Assembly (NCBI RefSeq): GCF_010894405.1
Contig: NZ_JAAIYA010000022.1
Location: 1-64,000, forward strand
DNA: 64,000 nt
Origin: Pyxidicoccus caerfyrddinensis
GTDB lineage: Bacteria; Myxococcota; Myxococcia; Myxococcales; Myxococcaceae
Direction of reading: 5' to 3'
Each line of letters opens with the position of its first letter. Position 1 is the first letter of the stretch. Both the position numbers and the translations under genes were made by a program. Shown here piece after piece: positions 8,473 to 16,349 of the stretch. The notes below the pieces were generated by a model. The model had not been told where the DNA came from. It did no database searches and worked only from the letters and a program-made list of their open reading frames with translations.

Positions 8473-11400
8473 ATGGTTCAGGAGAAAGAGCGCGGGGATG
8501 GCTATACCGTCGTTACGCCCGCGAACTGTGCGATTGGCCCTGGCGCCCTCGTCATCAACAACGTCGGGGCACTTCCATTGGAGTGGAAGCGCCCGCTCGA
8601 GATTCCGCGGCAGTATCTGGAGAGGCCGGTCATCCGCTCGGCTGAGCTCACGCGGGTATATGAGCATCTTCAAGCCGGGACGAGCGAGGCGATGTGGGGG
8701 GCTCCAGGGGTAGGCAAGACCACCCTGGCCGCGATCTACGCAGAGCGCTACCAGGCGCAATATCCCGGCGGCATCTTGTGGCTCAGCATGGGGCCCGAGA
8801 TGCGCGGGGCCGAGAGCGTGAATCCCGTGCTGAAGCGGGTGGCTGCCTACGCCTATCGCGCGGATGCGCAACTCCAGTCCCACCTTGGTGGCATCGTCTT
8901 CTCCCCTGAGGTTGTTCGGTCACTCCTCGAAGGGCATGGCTCACTCCTGATCGTGGTGGATGATGTTTGGGACCGCGCTACCTTGGAGCCGCTGCGTAGA
9001 GCACTTCCGGTGGGGGGGCACCTTCTGGTCACCACCCGTGAAGCGCGAGTAGCCGGCGAACTTGGCGAACCCGTGGAACTGGACGTGCTCAAGCCAGAGG
9101 ATGCGCTGGAGTACGCAAGCCGCCCCTTGTCCACAGGATCGGATGGACAGCAGCGCAGGCTGACCCGAGAGCAGCAGCAGGAACTCATCAAGGCAGTGGG
9201 GCGTCACCCCTTGGCGCTGGCGATTGCTCTTGGCGACCTCGCTGTTCGTGGTGACGACAGTTGGTCTGAATGCATCGCGCAGATCGACCGGATGGTGGCG
9301 GAAGGGCAGGGCTTCGGCGACCTACCACTCCTTGACGAGGCTGATCGCGAGAGCCGGGTGGAGGCAGCACTGCGCCTCAGCTACGTGGCCATGGGACCGG
9401 AATTCCAGCGCCGTTTTCGCGCACTGGGGTGCATGGCGCAGGAGGCAAGCTTTGACACAAGAGCAGCAGCGGCCCTATGGGGTGATGACGAGCGGCGGGC
9501 ACAGGAGTATCTGGATGTGCTGGTGGCTCGTGCCCTGCTCAAGCGTCAGCAACCACAACGTTGGCAGCAACACTCCATTCTCAGGGCATATGGGCTGAGC
9601 CTGCAGGCTGCTGCGGAGAAGCAGGAACTGCCCTTGATGCATGCGCTGCACTACCTGTCGGTAGCACGCGCCTGCCATGAGGCCAGGCCTCGCGATTACG
9701 ACCGGCTGGAATGCGAGTTCTCTCAGGTTGCCCACGCCTTTTCGCTGGCCCAGAAATGCAGTCATGTATGGGGAAGCTCGCTGGTGCATTTATGCAATGA
9801 TTTCCTGAGCACTCGTGGTCGTCTGCGCCTGTTGAGAACATGGCTGCAAGCTGCCCAATCGATTTCAGTTGCCCACAAAGATCGCACCGCCGCAGCCAAT
9901 ACTCTCAAGAACCTGGGCGACTTGGAGAGCCGCCTGGGCCACGTGGAGGAGGCCCGCAAGCACTACGACGCCGCGCTGCCCCTCTTTGATGCCGAGCAGG
10001 CCCGGCTCGGCAGGGCCAATACCCTCCAGAGCCTGGGCTACTTGGAGAGCCGCCTGGGCCACGTGGAGGAGGCCCGCAGGCACTACGACGCCGCGCTGCC
10101 CCTCTATGAGGCCGAGCAGGCCCGGCTCGGCAGGGCCAATACCCTCAAGAGCCTGGGCGACTTGGAGAGTCGCCTGGGCCACGTGGAGGAGGCCCGCAGG
10201 CACTACGACGCCGCGCTGCCCCTCTATGAGGCCGAACAGAACCGGCTCGGCAGGGCCAATACCCTCAAGAGCCTGGGGGACTTGGAGAGCCGCCTGGGCC
10301 ACGTGGAGGAGGCCCGCGAGCACTACGACGCCGCGCTGCCCCTCTATGAGGCCGAGCAGGCCCGGCTCGGCAGGGCCAATACCCTCCAGAGCCTGGGCGA
10401 CTTGGAGCGCCGCCTGGGCCACGTGGAGGAGGCCCGCAAGCACTACGACGCCGCGCTGCCCCTCTTTGAGGCCGAGCAGGACCAGCTCGGCAGGGCCAAT
10501 ACCCTCCAGAGCCTGGGCGACTTGGAGCGCCGCCTGGGCCACGTGGAGGAGGCCCGCAAGCACTACGACGCCGCGCTGCCCCTCTATGAGGCCGAGCAGG
10601 ACCGGCTCGGCAGGGCCAATGCCCTCCAGAGCCTGGGCGACTTGGAGCGCCGCCTGGGCCACGTGGAGGAGGCCCGCAGGCACTACGACGCCGCGCTGCC
10701 CCTCTATGAGGCCGAGCAGTCCCGGCTCGGCAGGGCCAATACCCTCCAGAGCCTGGGCGACTTGGAGAGTCGCCTGGGCCACGTGGAGGAGGCCCGCAGG
10801 CACTACGACGCCGCGCTGCCCCTCTATGAGGCCGAGCAGTCCCGGCTCGGCAGGGCCAATACCCTCCAGAGCCTGGGCGACTTGGAGAGCCGCCTGGGCC
10901 ACGTGGAGGAGGCCCGCAAGCACTACGACGCCGCGCTGCCCCTCTTTGATGCCGAGCAGGCCCGGCTCGGCAGGGCCAATACCCTCCAGAGCCTGGGCGA
11001 CTTGGAGAGCCGCCTGGGCCACGTGGAGGAGGCCCGCAGGCACTACGACGCCGCGCTGCCCCTCTATGAGGCCGAGCAGTCCCGGCTCGGCAGGGCCAAT
11101 ACCCTCAAGAGCCTGGGCGACTTGGAGAGTCGCCTGCGCCACGTGGAGGAGGCCCGCAAGCACTACGACGCCGCGCTGCCCCTCTATGAGGCCGAGCAAG
11201 ACCGGCTCGGCAGGGCCAATACCCTCCAGAGCCTGGGCGACTTGGAGCGCCGTCTGGGCCACGTGGAGGAGGCCCGCGAGCACTACGACGCCGCGCTGCC
11301 CCTCTTCGATGCCGAGCAGGACCGGCTCGGCAGGGCCAATACCCTCCAGCGCCTGGGCGACTTGGAGCGCCGCCTGGGCCACGTGGAGGAGGCCCGCGAG

Positions 11401-11880
11401 CACTACGACGCCGCGCTGCCCCTCTATGGGGCCGAACAGAACCGGCTCGGCAGGGCCAATACCCTCAAGAGCCTGGGCGACTTGGAGAGCAGCCTGGGCC
11501 ACGTGGAGGAGGCCCGCAGGCACTACGACGCCGCGCTGCCCCTCTTTGAGGCTGAGCAGAACCGGCTCGGCAGGGCCAATACCCTCCAGAGCCTGGGCGA
11601 CTTGGAGAGCAGCCTGGGCCACGTGGAGGAGGCCCGCAGGCACTACGACGCCGCGCTGCCCCTCTATGAGGCCGAGCAGGATCCAATCGGTCCGCTCAAT
11701 GTCAGCCTGAGCCTCGCACGACTTGAACGCAACCTAGGGAACATCAGCAACGCCAGTGTGTTCTACGAAAATGTTATCAGCCACGCCCGGCAGTTACCTG
11801 GCTTCGCGGAGCATCCAGTGATTCAGGCGATTCGAGAAGAGTACGAGGAGATGATGAGGACAGCGCAGAGGACAGATTAG
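8473..11880 (+). CDS. NB-ARC/TPR NOD-like receptor (STAND NTPase) with amyloid-like N-terminal motif
   Basis: 1135 residues from the ATG at 8473. The frame extends to 8218 but earlier ATGs lack ribosome binding sites, whereas GGGGG precedes this one. Residues 8-30 carry the short motif ending AIGPGALVINN. The NB-ARC ATPase follows: P-loop GAPGVGKTT (76-84), Walker B LLIVVDDVW (Asp163/164), LLVTTRE, and GRHPLALA (GLPL-like), then a winged-helix/helical linker. From residue 471 there are fifteen 40-residue TPR-type repeats (consensus RLGRANTLQSLGDLESRLGHVEEARRHYDAALPLYEAEQ) that are almost identical, plus a sixteenth, diverged unit. No effector domain is fused. This is the plan of a bacterial NLR that senses a ligand through its repeats, oligomerises on ATP binding and signals through the N-terminal motif to a separate effector, here the TIR gene 67 bases downstream. 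The ligand is unknown. Confidence 0.9.
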   Translation: MVQEKERGDGYTVVTPANCAIGPGALVINNVGALPLEWKRPLEIPRQYLERPVIRSAELTRVYEHLQAGTSEAMWGAPGVGKTTLAAIYAERYQAQYPGGILWLSMGPEMRGAESVNPVLKRVAAYAYRADAQLQSHLGGIVFSPEVVRSLLEGHGSLLIVVDDVWDRATLEPLRRALPVGGHLLVTTREARVAGELGEPVELDVLKPEDALEYASRPLSTGSDGQQRRLTREQQQELIKAVGRHPLALAIALGDLAVRGDDSWSECIAQIDRMVAEGQGFGDLPLLDEADRESRVEAALRLSYVAMGPEFQRRFRALGCMAQEASFDTRAAAALWGDDERRAQEYLDVLVARALLKRQQPQRWQQHSILRAYGLSLQAAAEKQELPLMHALHYLSVARACHEARPRDYDRLECEFSQVAHAFSLAQKCSHVWGSSLVHLCNDFLSTRGRLRLLRTWLQAAQSISVAHKDRTAAANTLKNLGDLESRLGHVEEARKHYDAALPLFDAEQARLGRANTLQSLGYLESRLGHVEEARRHYDAALPLYEAEQARLGRANTLKSLGDLESRLGHVEEARRHYDAALPLYEAEQNRLGRANTLKSLGDLESRLGHVEEAREHYDAALPLYEAEQARLGRANTLQSLGDLERRLGHVEEARKHYDAALPLFEAEQDQLGRANTLQSLGDLERRLGHVEEARKHYDAALPLYEAEQDRLGRANALQSLGDLERRLGHVEEARRHYDAALPLYEAEQSRLGRANTLQSLGDLESRLGHVEEARRHYDAALPLYEAEQSRLGRANTLQSLGDLESRLGHVEEARKHYDAALPLFDAEQARLGRANTLQSLGDLESRLGHVEEARRHYDAALPLYEAEQSRLGRANTLKSLGDLESRLRHVEEARKHYDAALPLYEAEQDRLGRANTLQSLGDLERRLGHVEEAREHYDAALPLFDAEQDRLGRANTLQRLGDLERRLGHVEEAREHYDAALPLYGAEQNRLGRANTLKSLGDLESSLGHVEEARRHYDAALPLFEAEQNRLGRANTLQSLGDLESSLGHVEEARRHYDAALPLYEAEQDPIGPLNVSLSLARLERNLGNISNASVFYENVISHARQLPGFAEHPVIQAIREEYEEMMRTAQRTD
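8494..8562 (+). other. Amyloid-signalling-like motif, receptor copy
   Basis: Encodes residues 8-30 of the NLR: GDGYT, a short variable stretch, then AIGPGALVINN. The same GDGxT...AIGPxAxVINN pattern ends the TIR protein encoded downstream. Five of the nine identical core residues use different codons in the two genes, so the match is kept at protein level and is not a fresh DNA copy. Confidence 0.65.
9883..11682 (+). repeat. Fifteen tandem 120-bp in-frame repeats (TPR array)
   Basis: Fifteen uninterrupted 120-bp units, each one 40-residue TPR, nearly identical in DNA including synonymous positions. Differences fall at a few codons: unit position 9 (K/Q), 16 (S/R), 26 (K/R/E), 35-36 (F/Y and D/E/G) and 40 (A/N/D/S). 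The period is a multiple of three, so unit gain or loss keeps the frame; other frames on both strands also stay open here and are shadows. The sixteenth unit (11683-11802) is diverged and acts as a C-terminal cap. Confidence 0.95.
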
Positions 11881-11947
11881 ATCTGGGCAGCAACAATCCC
11901 ACAGCAACCCCCCATTCAGTTGAGAGCACAGCCGCACGGAGTCGCCC

Positions 11948-12514
11948 ATGACCAAGGTCTTCCTCTCCTACGCCCGCAGGGATGGATCGACAGCCGCTGC
12001 CCGGCTACGCATGGAACTTGAACGAGCGGGGGTCGTCGTCTGGCGGGACATCGAAGGAATGCGCGGCGGAGCGGACTGGAAAGCACAGCTTCGTGCCCAG
12101 CTTCGCGAAACGGACGCTGTTCTCGTGCTGCTCACCCCGGGCGCAGTTGAATCCAAGATGGTCACCTGGGAGTGGGAGAATGCGCTGACCTTGGAGAAGC
12201 AGGTCATCCCATTACTGGTCCAGCCTTGTGAGGTTCCTGCTGATCTGGGCCGACTGCACCACCACCCGCTTCACAAGCCCGAGGAGTACGCCCTATCGCT
12301 CATGGCGCTCATCCGCGACCTGACCGAGTTGGTGCGGAGCCCCACGAGCAATGAACCTGCGCCTTCCCGCGGCGATGGCTCCACATTCTACGTCCACGGA
12401 GCAACCCACAGCGCCATCGGACCATCGGCGACCGTCATCAACAACGCAGTTCAGCCGCAAGCGACGTCCCAGAACCTCGCGGCGTCCGACGCAACCGCCA
12501 AGAAGCCCTCCTGA
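11948..12514 (+). CDS. TIR-domain effector with C-terminal amyloid-like motif
   Basis: 188 residues, ATG at 11948 with CGGAG upstream. Residues 2-115 are a TIR domain: KVFLSYARRDG (first strand and loop), VVVWRDIEGMRGGADW, AVLVLLTPGAVESK, and the SKMVTWEWENAL segment carrying the probable catalytic glutamate Glu75 of NAD+-cleaving TIRs, then KQVIPLLVQPCEVP. Residues 142-166 are a polar linker-borne motif ending AIGPSATVINN, matching the N-terminus of the NLR encoded 67 bases upstream. The tail after it is Ala/Gln/Ser-rich and looks disordered. The small size, absence of other domains and coupling to the NLR argue that it is the executioner, probably an NADase activated on oligomerisation. Enzyme activity is inferred from the family. 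Confidence 0.9.
   Translation: MTKVFLSYARRDGSTAAARLRMELERAGVVVWRDIEGMRGGADWKAQLRAQLRETDAVLVLLTPGAVESKMVTWEWENALTLEKQVIPLLVQPCEVPADLGRLHHHPLHKPEEYALSLMALIRDLTELVRSPTSNEPAPSRGDGSTFYVHGATHSAIGPSATVINNAVQPQATSQNLAASDATAKKPS
12371..12445 (+). other. Amyloid-signalling-like motif, effector copy
   Basis: Encodes residues 142-166 of the TIR protein: GDGST, a nine-residue variable stretch, then AIGPSATVINN. Aligned with the NLR copy it needs a two-residue gap before the core; nine of the eleven core residues are identical. It lies after the folded TIR domain, the usual side for an effector copy when the receptor copy is N-terminal. Confidence 0.65.
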
Positions 12515-12640
12515 CAACCCGCTGCGCGAGCTCGCGGTCCAGGTCCGCCTCGGAGCCGAGCGGGTCCAAAGACCCAGACCGCAAGACTGATACAAAGCAG
12601 GCCCCGGCCGTCAGGACGCGGTGCCGGGCTCCTGCTCGGA

Positions 12641-12895
12641 GGCTACCCCCAACAGGGCTCCTGTCCGGGCGAGACGGTGGTGCTGGAGGTGCGCAACGCG
12701 GGGGTGCCCGTTCCCGCCTCGGCGCTGCCCCACCTGTTCGACCCGTTCCGGCGCGTGTTCACCGACGGGCACGGCGGCCTGGGGCTGGGGCGCTACATCG
12801 TCGAGCAGGTGGTGAAGGGCCACGGTGGCCGCATCGACGTGGTGTCCACGGAGCCCGACGGCACCACCTTCCGGGTCACGCTGCCGCGCGGGTGA
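12641..12895 (+). pseudogene. Histidine kinase fragment (end of HATPase domain)
   Basis: The frame reads GETVVLEVRNAGVPVPASALPHLFDPF, then GGLGLGRYIVEQVVKGHGG and ends GTTFRVTLPRG: the G1/F box, G2 box and C-terminal strand of a histidine kinase ATPase domain. The N-box, dimerisation/phosphoacceptor helix and all sensor domains are absent. A GTG at 12677 could start a 72-residue product, but it could not bind ATP on its own. It is best read as the 3' remnant of a deleted kinase gene beside the NLR/TIR pair. Confidence 0.72.
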
Positions 12896-12979
12896 GCTGA
12901 ATCGCCGCGCGCCGCGGCCTCAATCCCTCTTCCGTCCTCAGCGGACCTCCGCCCGTTTTCTCGCGGTACGCGCTTGCCT

Positions 12980-13849
12980 CTACGGCGGGGGGCCCATCGA
13001 GCCGCTCGCGGGCTGGGTGGTGGCGCCGAGTACGAAGCGCTCGAGCGCGAGCGCGAAGCCCTCCTCCTCCGAGGAGGCCGTCACCCGGCTGGCCTGCGCC
13101 TGCACGGCCGCCGGTGCGTTGCCCATCGCGATGCTCAGCCCGCTCTCGCGGAACATGAGCACGTCGTTGGGCTGGTCCCCGAGCGTGGCGATGCGCTCGC
13201 GAGGCACGCCGAGCCACACGGAGAGCCGCCGGGCCACCGCGCCCTTGTTCGCCTGGGCGTGGGTGATGTCCAGGTAGTAGGGCTGCGAGAGCTGCGCGCT
13301 CACCCCGCTTCCGCAGCGGGCCGCCACGTCCGCGCGGGCCGCCTCCATCCTGCCCGCGTCGTCACACACGCCCACCAGCTTCACCACGCCCTCCTCCAGC
13401 CCTCGGAACTCCGCCACGCGCTCAGGCGCGAACTTCACCGTCCATTCCTCGCGCGCCACGTGCGGGGCCTCCACGTCGCGTACGAGCCAGTCGAGGCCGC
13501 GGTACAGCCACGCATCCAGGCCGTGTGCCGCGAGCACCTGAAGCAGCTCGGGCACGAGGGCGGGCGGGAGGGTGTGCGCTTCGAGGATGGCGAGGTCCGT
13601 GGGACGGCAGAACATGCCGCCGTTGAAGGCGGCCACGGGTGTGTCGAGTCCGAGCGGCGGCAGCAGCATCCGCAGCCCGCGAGGAGGGCGCCCGCTGGTG
13701 AGGGCGAAGCGGATGCCCCGTGCCCGCAGCCCCTGCACCGCCGCCACCGCGCGCGGCGTGAGCTGCTTGTCGTGGGTGACGAGGGTGCCGTCCACGTCCG
13801 CCAGGACGAGTGAGAGGGTCGTGGGAAGCGGCGCTTCGGAGGTGGGCAC
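12980..13849 (-). CDS. Cof-type HAD-IIB phosphatase
   Basis: 289 residues from a GTG at 13849, chosen because GGAAGGA lies nine bases upstream; ATG 13876 is in frame but has no site. Motif I is LADVDGTLVT with both catalytic aspartates, motif II is the ALTSGRPP segment, the lysine of motif III is near QANKGAVARRL, and motif IV is LGDQPNDVLMF. The C2 cap domain lies between (about 95-200). This is the Cof/YidA-like HAD-IIB group: Mg2+-dependent, cytoplasmic phosphatases of sugar phosphates and related metabolites. The specific substrate cannot be read. No operon partner. Confidence 0.9.
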   Translation of the reverse strand: MPTSEAPLPTTLSLVLADVDGTLVTHDKQLTPRAVAAVQGLRARGIRFALTSGRPPRGLRMLLPPLGLDTPVAAFNGGMFCRPTDLAILEAHTLPPALVPELLQVLAAHGLDAWLYRGLDWLVRDVEAPHVAREEWTVKFAPERVAEFRGLEEGVVKLVGVCDDAGRMEAARADVAARCGSGVSAQLSQPYYLDITHAQANKGAVARRLSVWLGVPRERIATLGDQPNDVLMFRESGLSIAMGNAPAAVQAQASRVTASSEEEGFALALERFVLGATTQPASGSMGPPP

Positions 13850-14443
13850 GGCGCGGTTCCTTCCACTGTCGAGCATGAGGCGTACGGCCCGCCGTCGCGA
13901 GCCGGAGCCTGGTGTGGCGCGCGGTGGCTGCCCCCTCAGCGGGCGCCGTGACGAGCGCCGCGGCACCCATCAGGGGCGCGGCAGGGCGCTTGGGTTGCTT
14001 CTTCGGCTCCTCCCGGGCCCGGGTGAACGGCGCGCCGGGTCATGGCGCCCGGCTGCCCGCGCCGTGGACCGTGAAGTCCCGGCGACCAGCTCGTCCGCGC
14101 CGCCGAGGTCTTGTCGATTCCGGGGTGGCGCCGACGCCTTCGATGCGCTTGATGGAAATGATTGACGTTGTGGCTTCGCTTGAAGTGGGTCCGGTGAGGG
14201 GGTCCATGGACCCGCGAGCCAGGCGATGTGGTGGCCGAGCTGGACCCGTCATCACAAATGGTGCGTCGAGGCTCTTCAGGAAGCGGCCAATGACGGCCGC
14301 TCATCCAAGGAAGACGTCACGCCCATCATCAAGCTCGAGGCCGCGCTCGCGCAGCGGCAGCCGGCGGACCCCGCGGCACGTCGGGCAAGCAGGCCGCGTG
14401 CCGTCATTCCCTCTCAGGTGTGAAACGAAAAGGAGGAAACGCA
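13850..14443. other. Intergenic stretch, no gene supported
   Basis: About 590 bases between the HAD gene and the SnoaL pair. A frame near 14250-14420 reads HKWCVEALQEAANDG...IIKLEAALAQ, which could be the tail of a lost protein, but it has no start or known family. The stretch probably also holds the SnoaL operon promoter. Confidence 0.3.
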
Positions 14444-14887
14444 TTGTCAAAGACTGAAGAGAACAAGGCGCTCATCCGGTATTACGTGGAGGAGGTCTTC
14501 AACAAGGCGGACTGGTCCAAACTGGAGGGCCTGGTCGCCCCGGGCTACATCAACCATTCCCCCGTGCCGGGAGCGCCCCAGGGAATCGAGGGCTTCCGGC
14601 AGGTCGTCGAGTCGCTGCACGCGGGCTTCCCCGACGTGCAGAACACCATCGACGACATCTTCGCGGAGGGCGAGTTGGTCCTCACGCGCTGGACGGCCCG
14701 CTCCACCCATACCGGTACCTTCATGGGGATTCCCCCCACTGGCCGGAAGGTCACGGTGTCCGGCCTCAGCATCGACCGGGTGGTCGATGGCGAGTGGGTG
14801 GAGGGCTGGGCCGAGTTCGACCAGCTGGGCCTGCTGCGGCAGCTCGGCGTCCTTCCCCCCGCTCCAGGAGGCTCGAATGACAATTGA
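14444..14887 (+). CDS. SnoaL-like polyketide cyclase / ester cyclase-family protein (first of pair)
   Basis: 147 residues. The start is a TTG at 14444, because AAAGGAGG lies seven bases before it; the in-frame ATG at 14420 overlaps that site and cannot use it. The fold signature is that of SnoaL-like NTF2-fold proteins: ALIRYYVEEVFNKAD, a YINHSPVPG loop, GFRQVVESLHAGFPD, and TRWTARSTHTGTFMGIPPTGR. Relatives cyclise polyketide esters or are small-molecule hydrolases/isomerases, but many are uncharacterised; no polyketide genes are nearby. The next gene is a paralogue and overlaps it by 11 bases. Confidence 0.85.
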   Translation: MSKTEENKALIRYYVEEVFNKADWSKLEGLVAPGYINHSPVPGAPQGIEGFRQVVESLHAGFPDVQNTIDDIFAEGELVLTRWTARSTHTGTFMGIPPTGRKVTVSGLSIDRVVDGEWVEGWAEFDQLGLLRQLGVLPPAPGGSNDN

Positions 14888-15302
14888 AGAGAACAAGACC
14901 CTGGTTCGCCGCTGGCTGGAGACCCGGCTGGAAGACGCATCGGTGGCGGTGGATGGCTTTCTGGCTCCGGGCTACGTCGACCACAACCCGGTGCCCGGAG
15001 TCCCCGCGGACAGAGAAGGCGCCCGGCGGATGTATCGCATGCTCCGCGAGGCGATGCCGGACCTCCGCTGCCACGTCGACGTGATGATGGCGGCGGCGGA
15101 CCAGGTGGCGGTCCTCCTGACCTGGGAGGGCACCCATCGGGGTGAGCTGATGGGCATTCCCGCGACGGGGAGGCACGCGACCTGGACGGAGATGAACGTC
15201 GTCCGGGTGGACAGCGGCAGGATTGCCGACGTCTGGGGCATCTCCAACCAGATGCTCCTCATGCAGCAGCTCGGCGTCATCCCCGCTCCCGGCTCGCGGT
15301 GA
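14877..15302 (+). CDS. SnoaL-like polyketide cyclase / ester cyclase-family protein (second of pair)
   Basis: 141 residues, ATG at 14877 with CAGGAGG upstream inside the preceding gene. It repeats the landmarks of its neighbour: TIEENKTLVRRWLE, a YVDHNPVPGVP loop, LREAMPDLRCHVD, and LTWEGTHRGELMGIPATGR, and both end with LLxQLGVxPAPG. The pair is therefore a tandem duplication of an NTF2-fold gene with translational coupling, and the products may form a heterodimer. It is followed by a strong hairpin. Confidence 0.85.
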   Translation: MTIEENKTLVRRWLETRLEDASVAVDGFLAPGYVDHNPVPGVPADREGARRMYRMLREAMPDLRCHVDVMMAAADQVAVLLTWEGTHRGELMGIPATGRHATWTEMNVVRVDSGRIADVWGISNQMLLMQQLGVIPAPGSR

Positions 15303-15310
15303 AGAAGGAG

Positions 15311-15340
15311 GGGCCACGTCTCCACCAGGAGACGTGGTCC
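15311..15340 (+). terminator. Hairpin after the SnoaL pair
   Basis: A 13-base stem (GGGCCACGTCTCC / GGAGACGTGGTCC, with one G-T pair) around an ACCA loop starts nine bases after the stop at 15302. There is no long T run, so it may be a weak terminator or a 3' stabiliser. Confidence 0.5.
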
Positions 15341-15350
15341 CTCTGCTGGG

Positions 15351-15519
15351 TCCATCGCCATCGGGGTGAGCCTGCTGGAAGGGACGCCATCCTCGCGATG
15401 ATTGCCGACACGATGATGCCGGAAGCCGCCGAGGGCACCACGACTTTGCGTGCCTCATCTCCGTGCTGGGCTCCCTCGCGGCCTTCGTCCGCCGCAACCT
15501 GGAAGGCCGAAGCGGGTAG
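15351..15519 (+). pseudogene. ZIP-family metal transporter remnant
   Basis: One frame gives SIAIGVSLLEG, then another DAILAMIADTMMPEAAEG, and after a further one-base shift HHDFACLISVLGSLAAFV before a stop. These resemble the last helices of ZIP zinc/iron permeases (the MIADTMMPEA...LISVLGF pattern), but with an internal deletion, two frame changes and no N-terminus. Non-functional. Confidence 0.5.
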
Positions 15520-15530
15520 GGTGGAGCGCC

Positions 15531-15656
15531 ATGCGCGTTCTCGGTGTCACCGTGTCCGAGATGCTGGGCCGCTACCTCGATGCCGAGGGGCGGCTGAAGG
15601 GCTGGCCCTCGATATCTCCAGGGGGCTGCACCGCCGTTCCTGCTCCCCCCGCATGA
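15531..15656 (+). pseudogene. Truncated DUF2087-like fragment
   Basis: ATG at 15531 with GGTGGAG upstream, 41 codons. MLGRYLDAEGRLKGWPS matches the start of the DUF2087 domain (often fused to ArsR-type HTH), but the frame then runs into unrelated sequence and stops. It looks like the surviving 5' end of a deleted gene. Confidence 0.4.
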
Positions 15657-15788
15657 CCGCGCGAGCCGTCTGCCCGGCTGACTGACGGGCACCCTGAGTG
15701 TACCCAGGAGCACATCACCGGTGCGGCCTCGCACCGCGCCATGCCCCCGGGTTCCACCGGGCGCTCGCCGTTTGGTACACAGTGGGGC

Positions 15789-16349
15789 ATGGGCGAACCT
15801 AAGACGCGGCTTCCCCCCGGGCTTCCCTCGGGCGTGTTTCTCCATCCGCTCACCACGCACCGGGACTCGCGCGGGGGCTTCACGGAGGTCTTCCGCGAGA
15901 GCTGGGGCGTGGGGGTGCGCCCGGTGCAGTGGAACGTCCTTCAGTCGGGGCCGGGCGTGCTGCGCGGAGTGCACGTCCACGCCGTGCACGACGACTACCT
16001 GCTGGTCCTCCAGGGCCGGGCCAGCATCGGCCTTTGCGACCTGCGCAAGGACGCGGACCCGGAGCGGCGCTCGGCGCTGGTGGAGCTGACGGGCGAGGAC
16101 CTGGCCGCGCTCGTCATTCCGCACGGGGTGGCCCACGGCTTCTACATCCACGGCCCCACGGTGATGCTGCTCGGCGTGAGCCATGACTTCGACCCGGCGG
16201 ACGAGCTGGGGGTCCGGTGGGACGACCCCGAGCTGGGCATCCCGTGGCCGGTGGACCGGGCGGTCCTCTCACCGCGAGACGCGGCGCTTCCTTCGCTGCG
16301 CGAACTGCGCCGCGCGTTCGCGACGACCGCGGGCTGGAGCGGGCTGTGA
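15789..16349 (+). CDS. dTDP-4-dehydrorhamnose 3,5-epimerase-like protein
   Basis: 186 residues from the ATG at 15789; the frame extends 16 codons further up with no conserved content. It is a RmlC-type cupin: HRDSRGGFTEVFRE, QWNVLQSGPGVLRGVHVHAVHDD (active-site His region), YLLVLQGRASIGLCDLRKD and VIPHGVAHGFYIHG. RmlC enzymes epimerise dTDP-4-keto-6-deoxy sugars. The usual RGLHYQ is RGVHVH here, so the exact substrate may differ. Its last bases overlap the start of the oxidoreductase gene (GTGA), giving a coupled three-gene sugar operon with the glycosyltransferase. No rmlA/B/D genes are in the window. Confidence 0.85.
   Translation: MGEPKTRLPPGLPSGVFLHPLTTHRDSRGGFTEVFRESWGVGVRPVQWNVLQSGPGVLRGVHVHAVHDDYLLVLQGRASIGLCDLRKDADPERRSALVELTGEDLAALVIPHGVAHGFYIHGPTVMLLGVSHDFDPADELGVRWDDPELGIPWPVDRAVLSPRDAALPSLRELRRAFATTAGWSGL

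Noticed and set aside
9865-11643. Long minus-strand reading frame through the TPR array, and a second plus-strand frame
   Set aside because: The 120-bp period has no stop in those frames, so every copy stays open; translations are repetitive shadows of the NLR gene.
9883-11682. Tandem repeats considered as a CRISPR array or satellite DNA
   Set aside because: Period is 120 bp with no unique spacers, and the units are in frame as TPRs of one protein.
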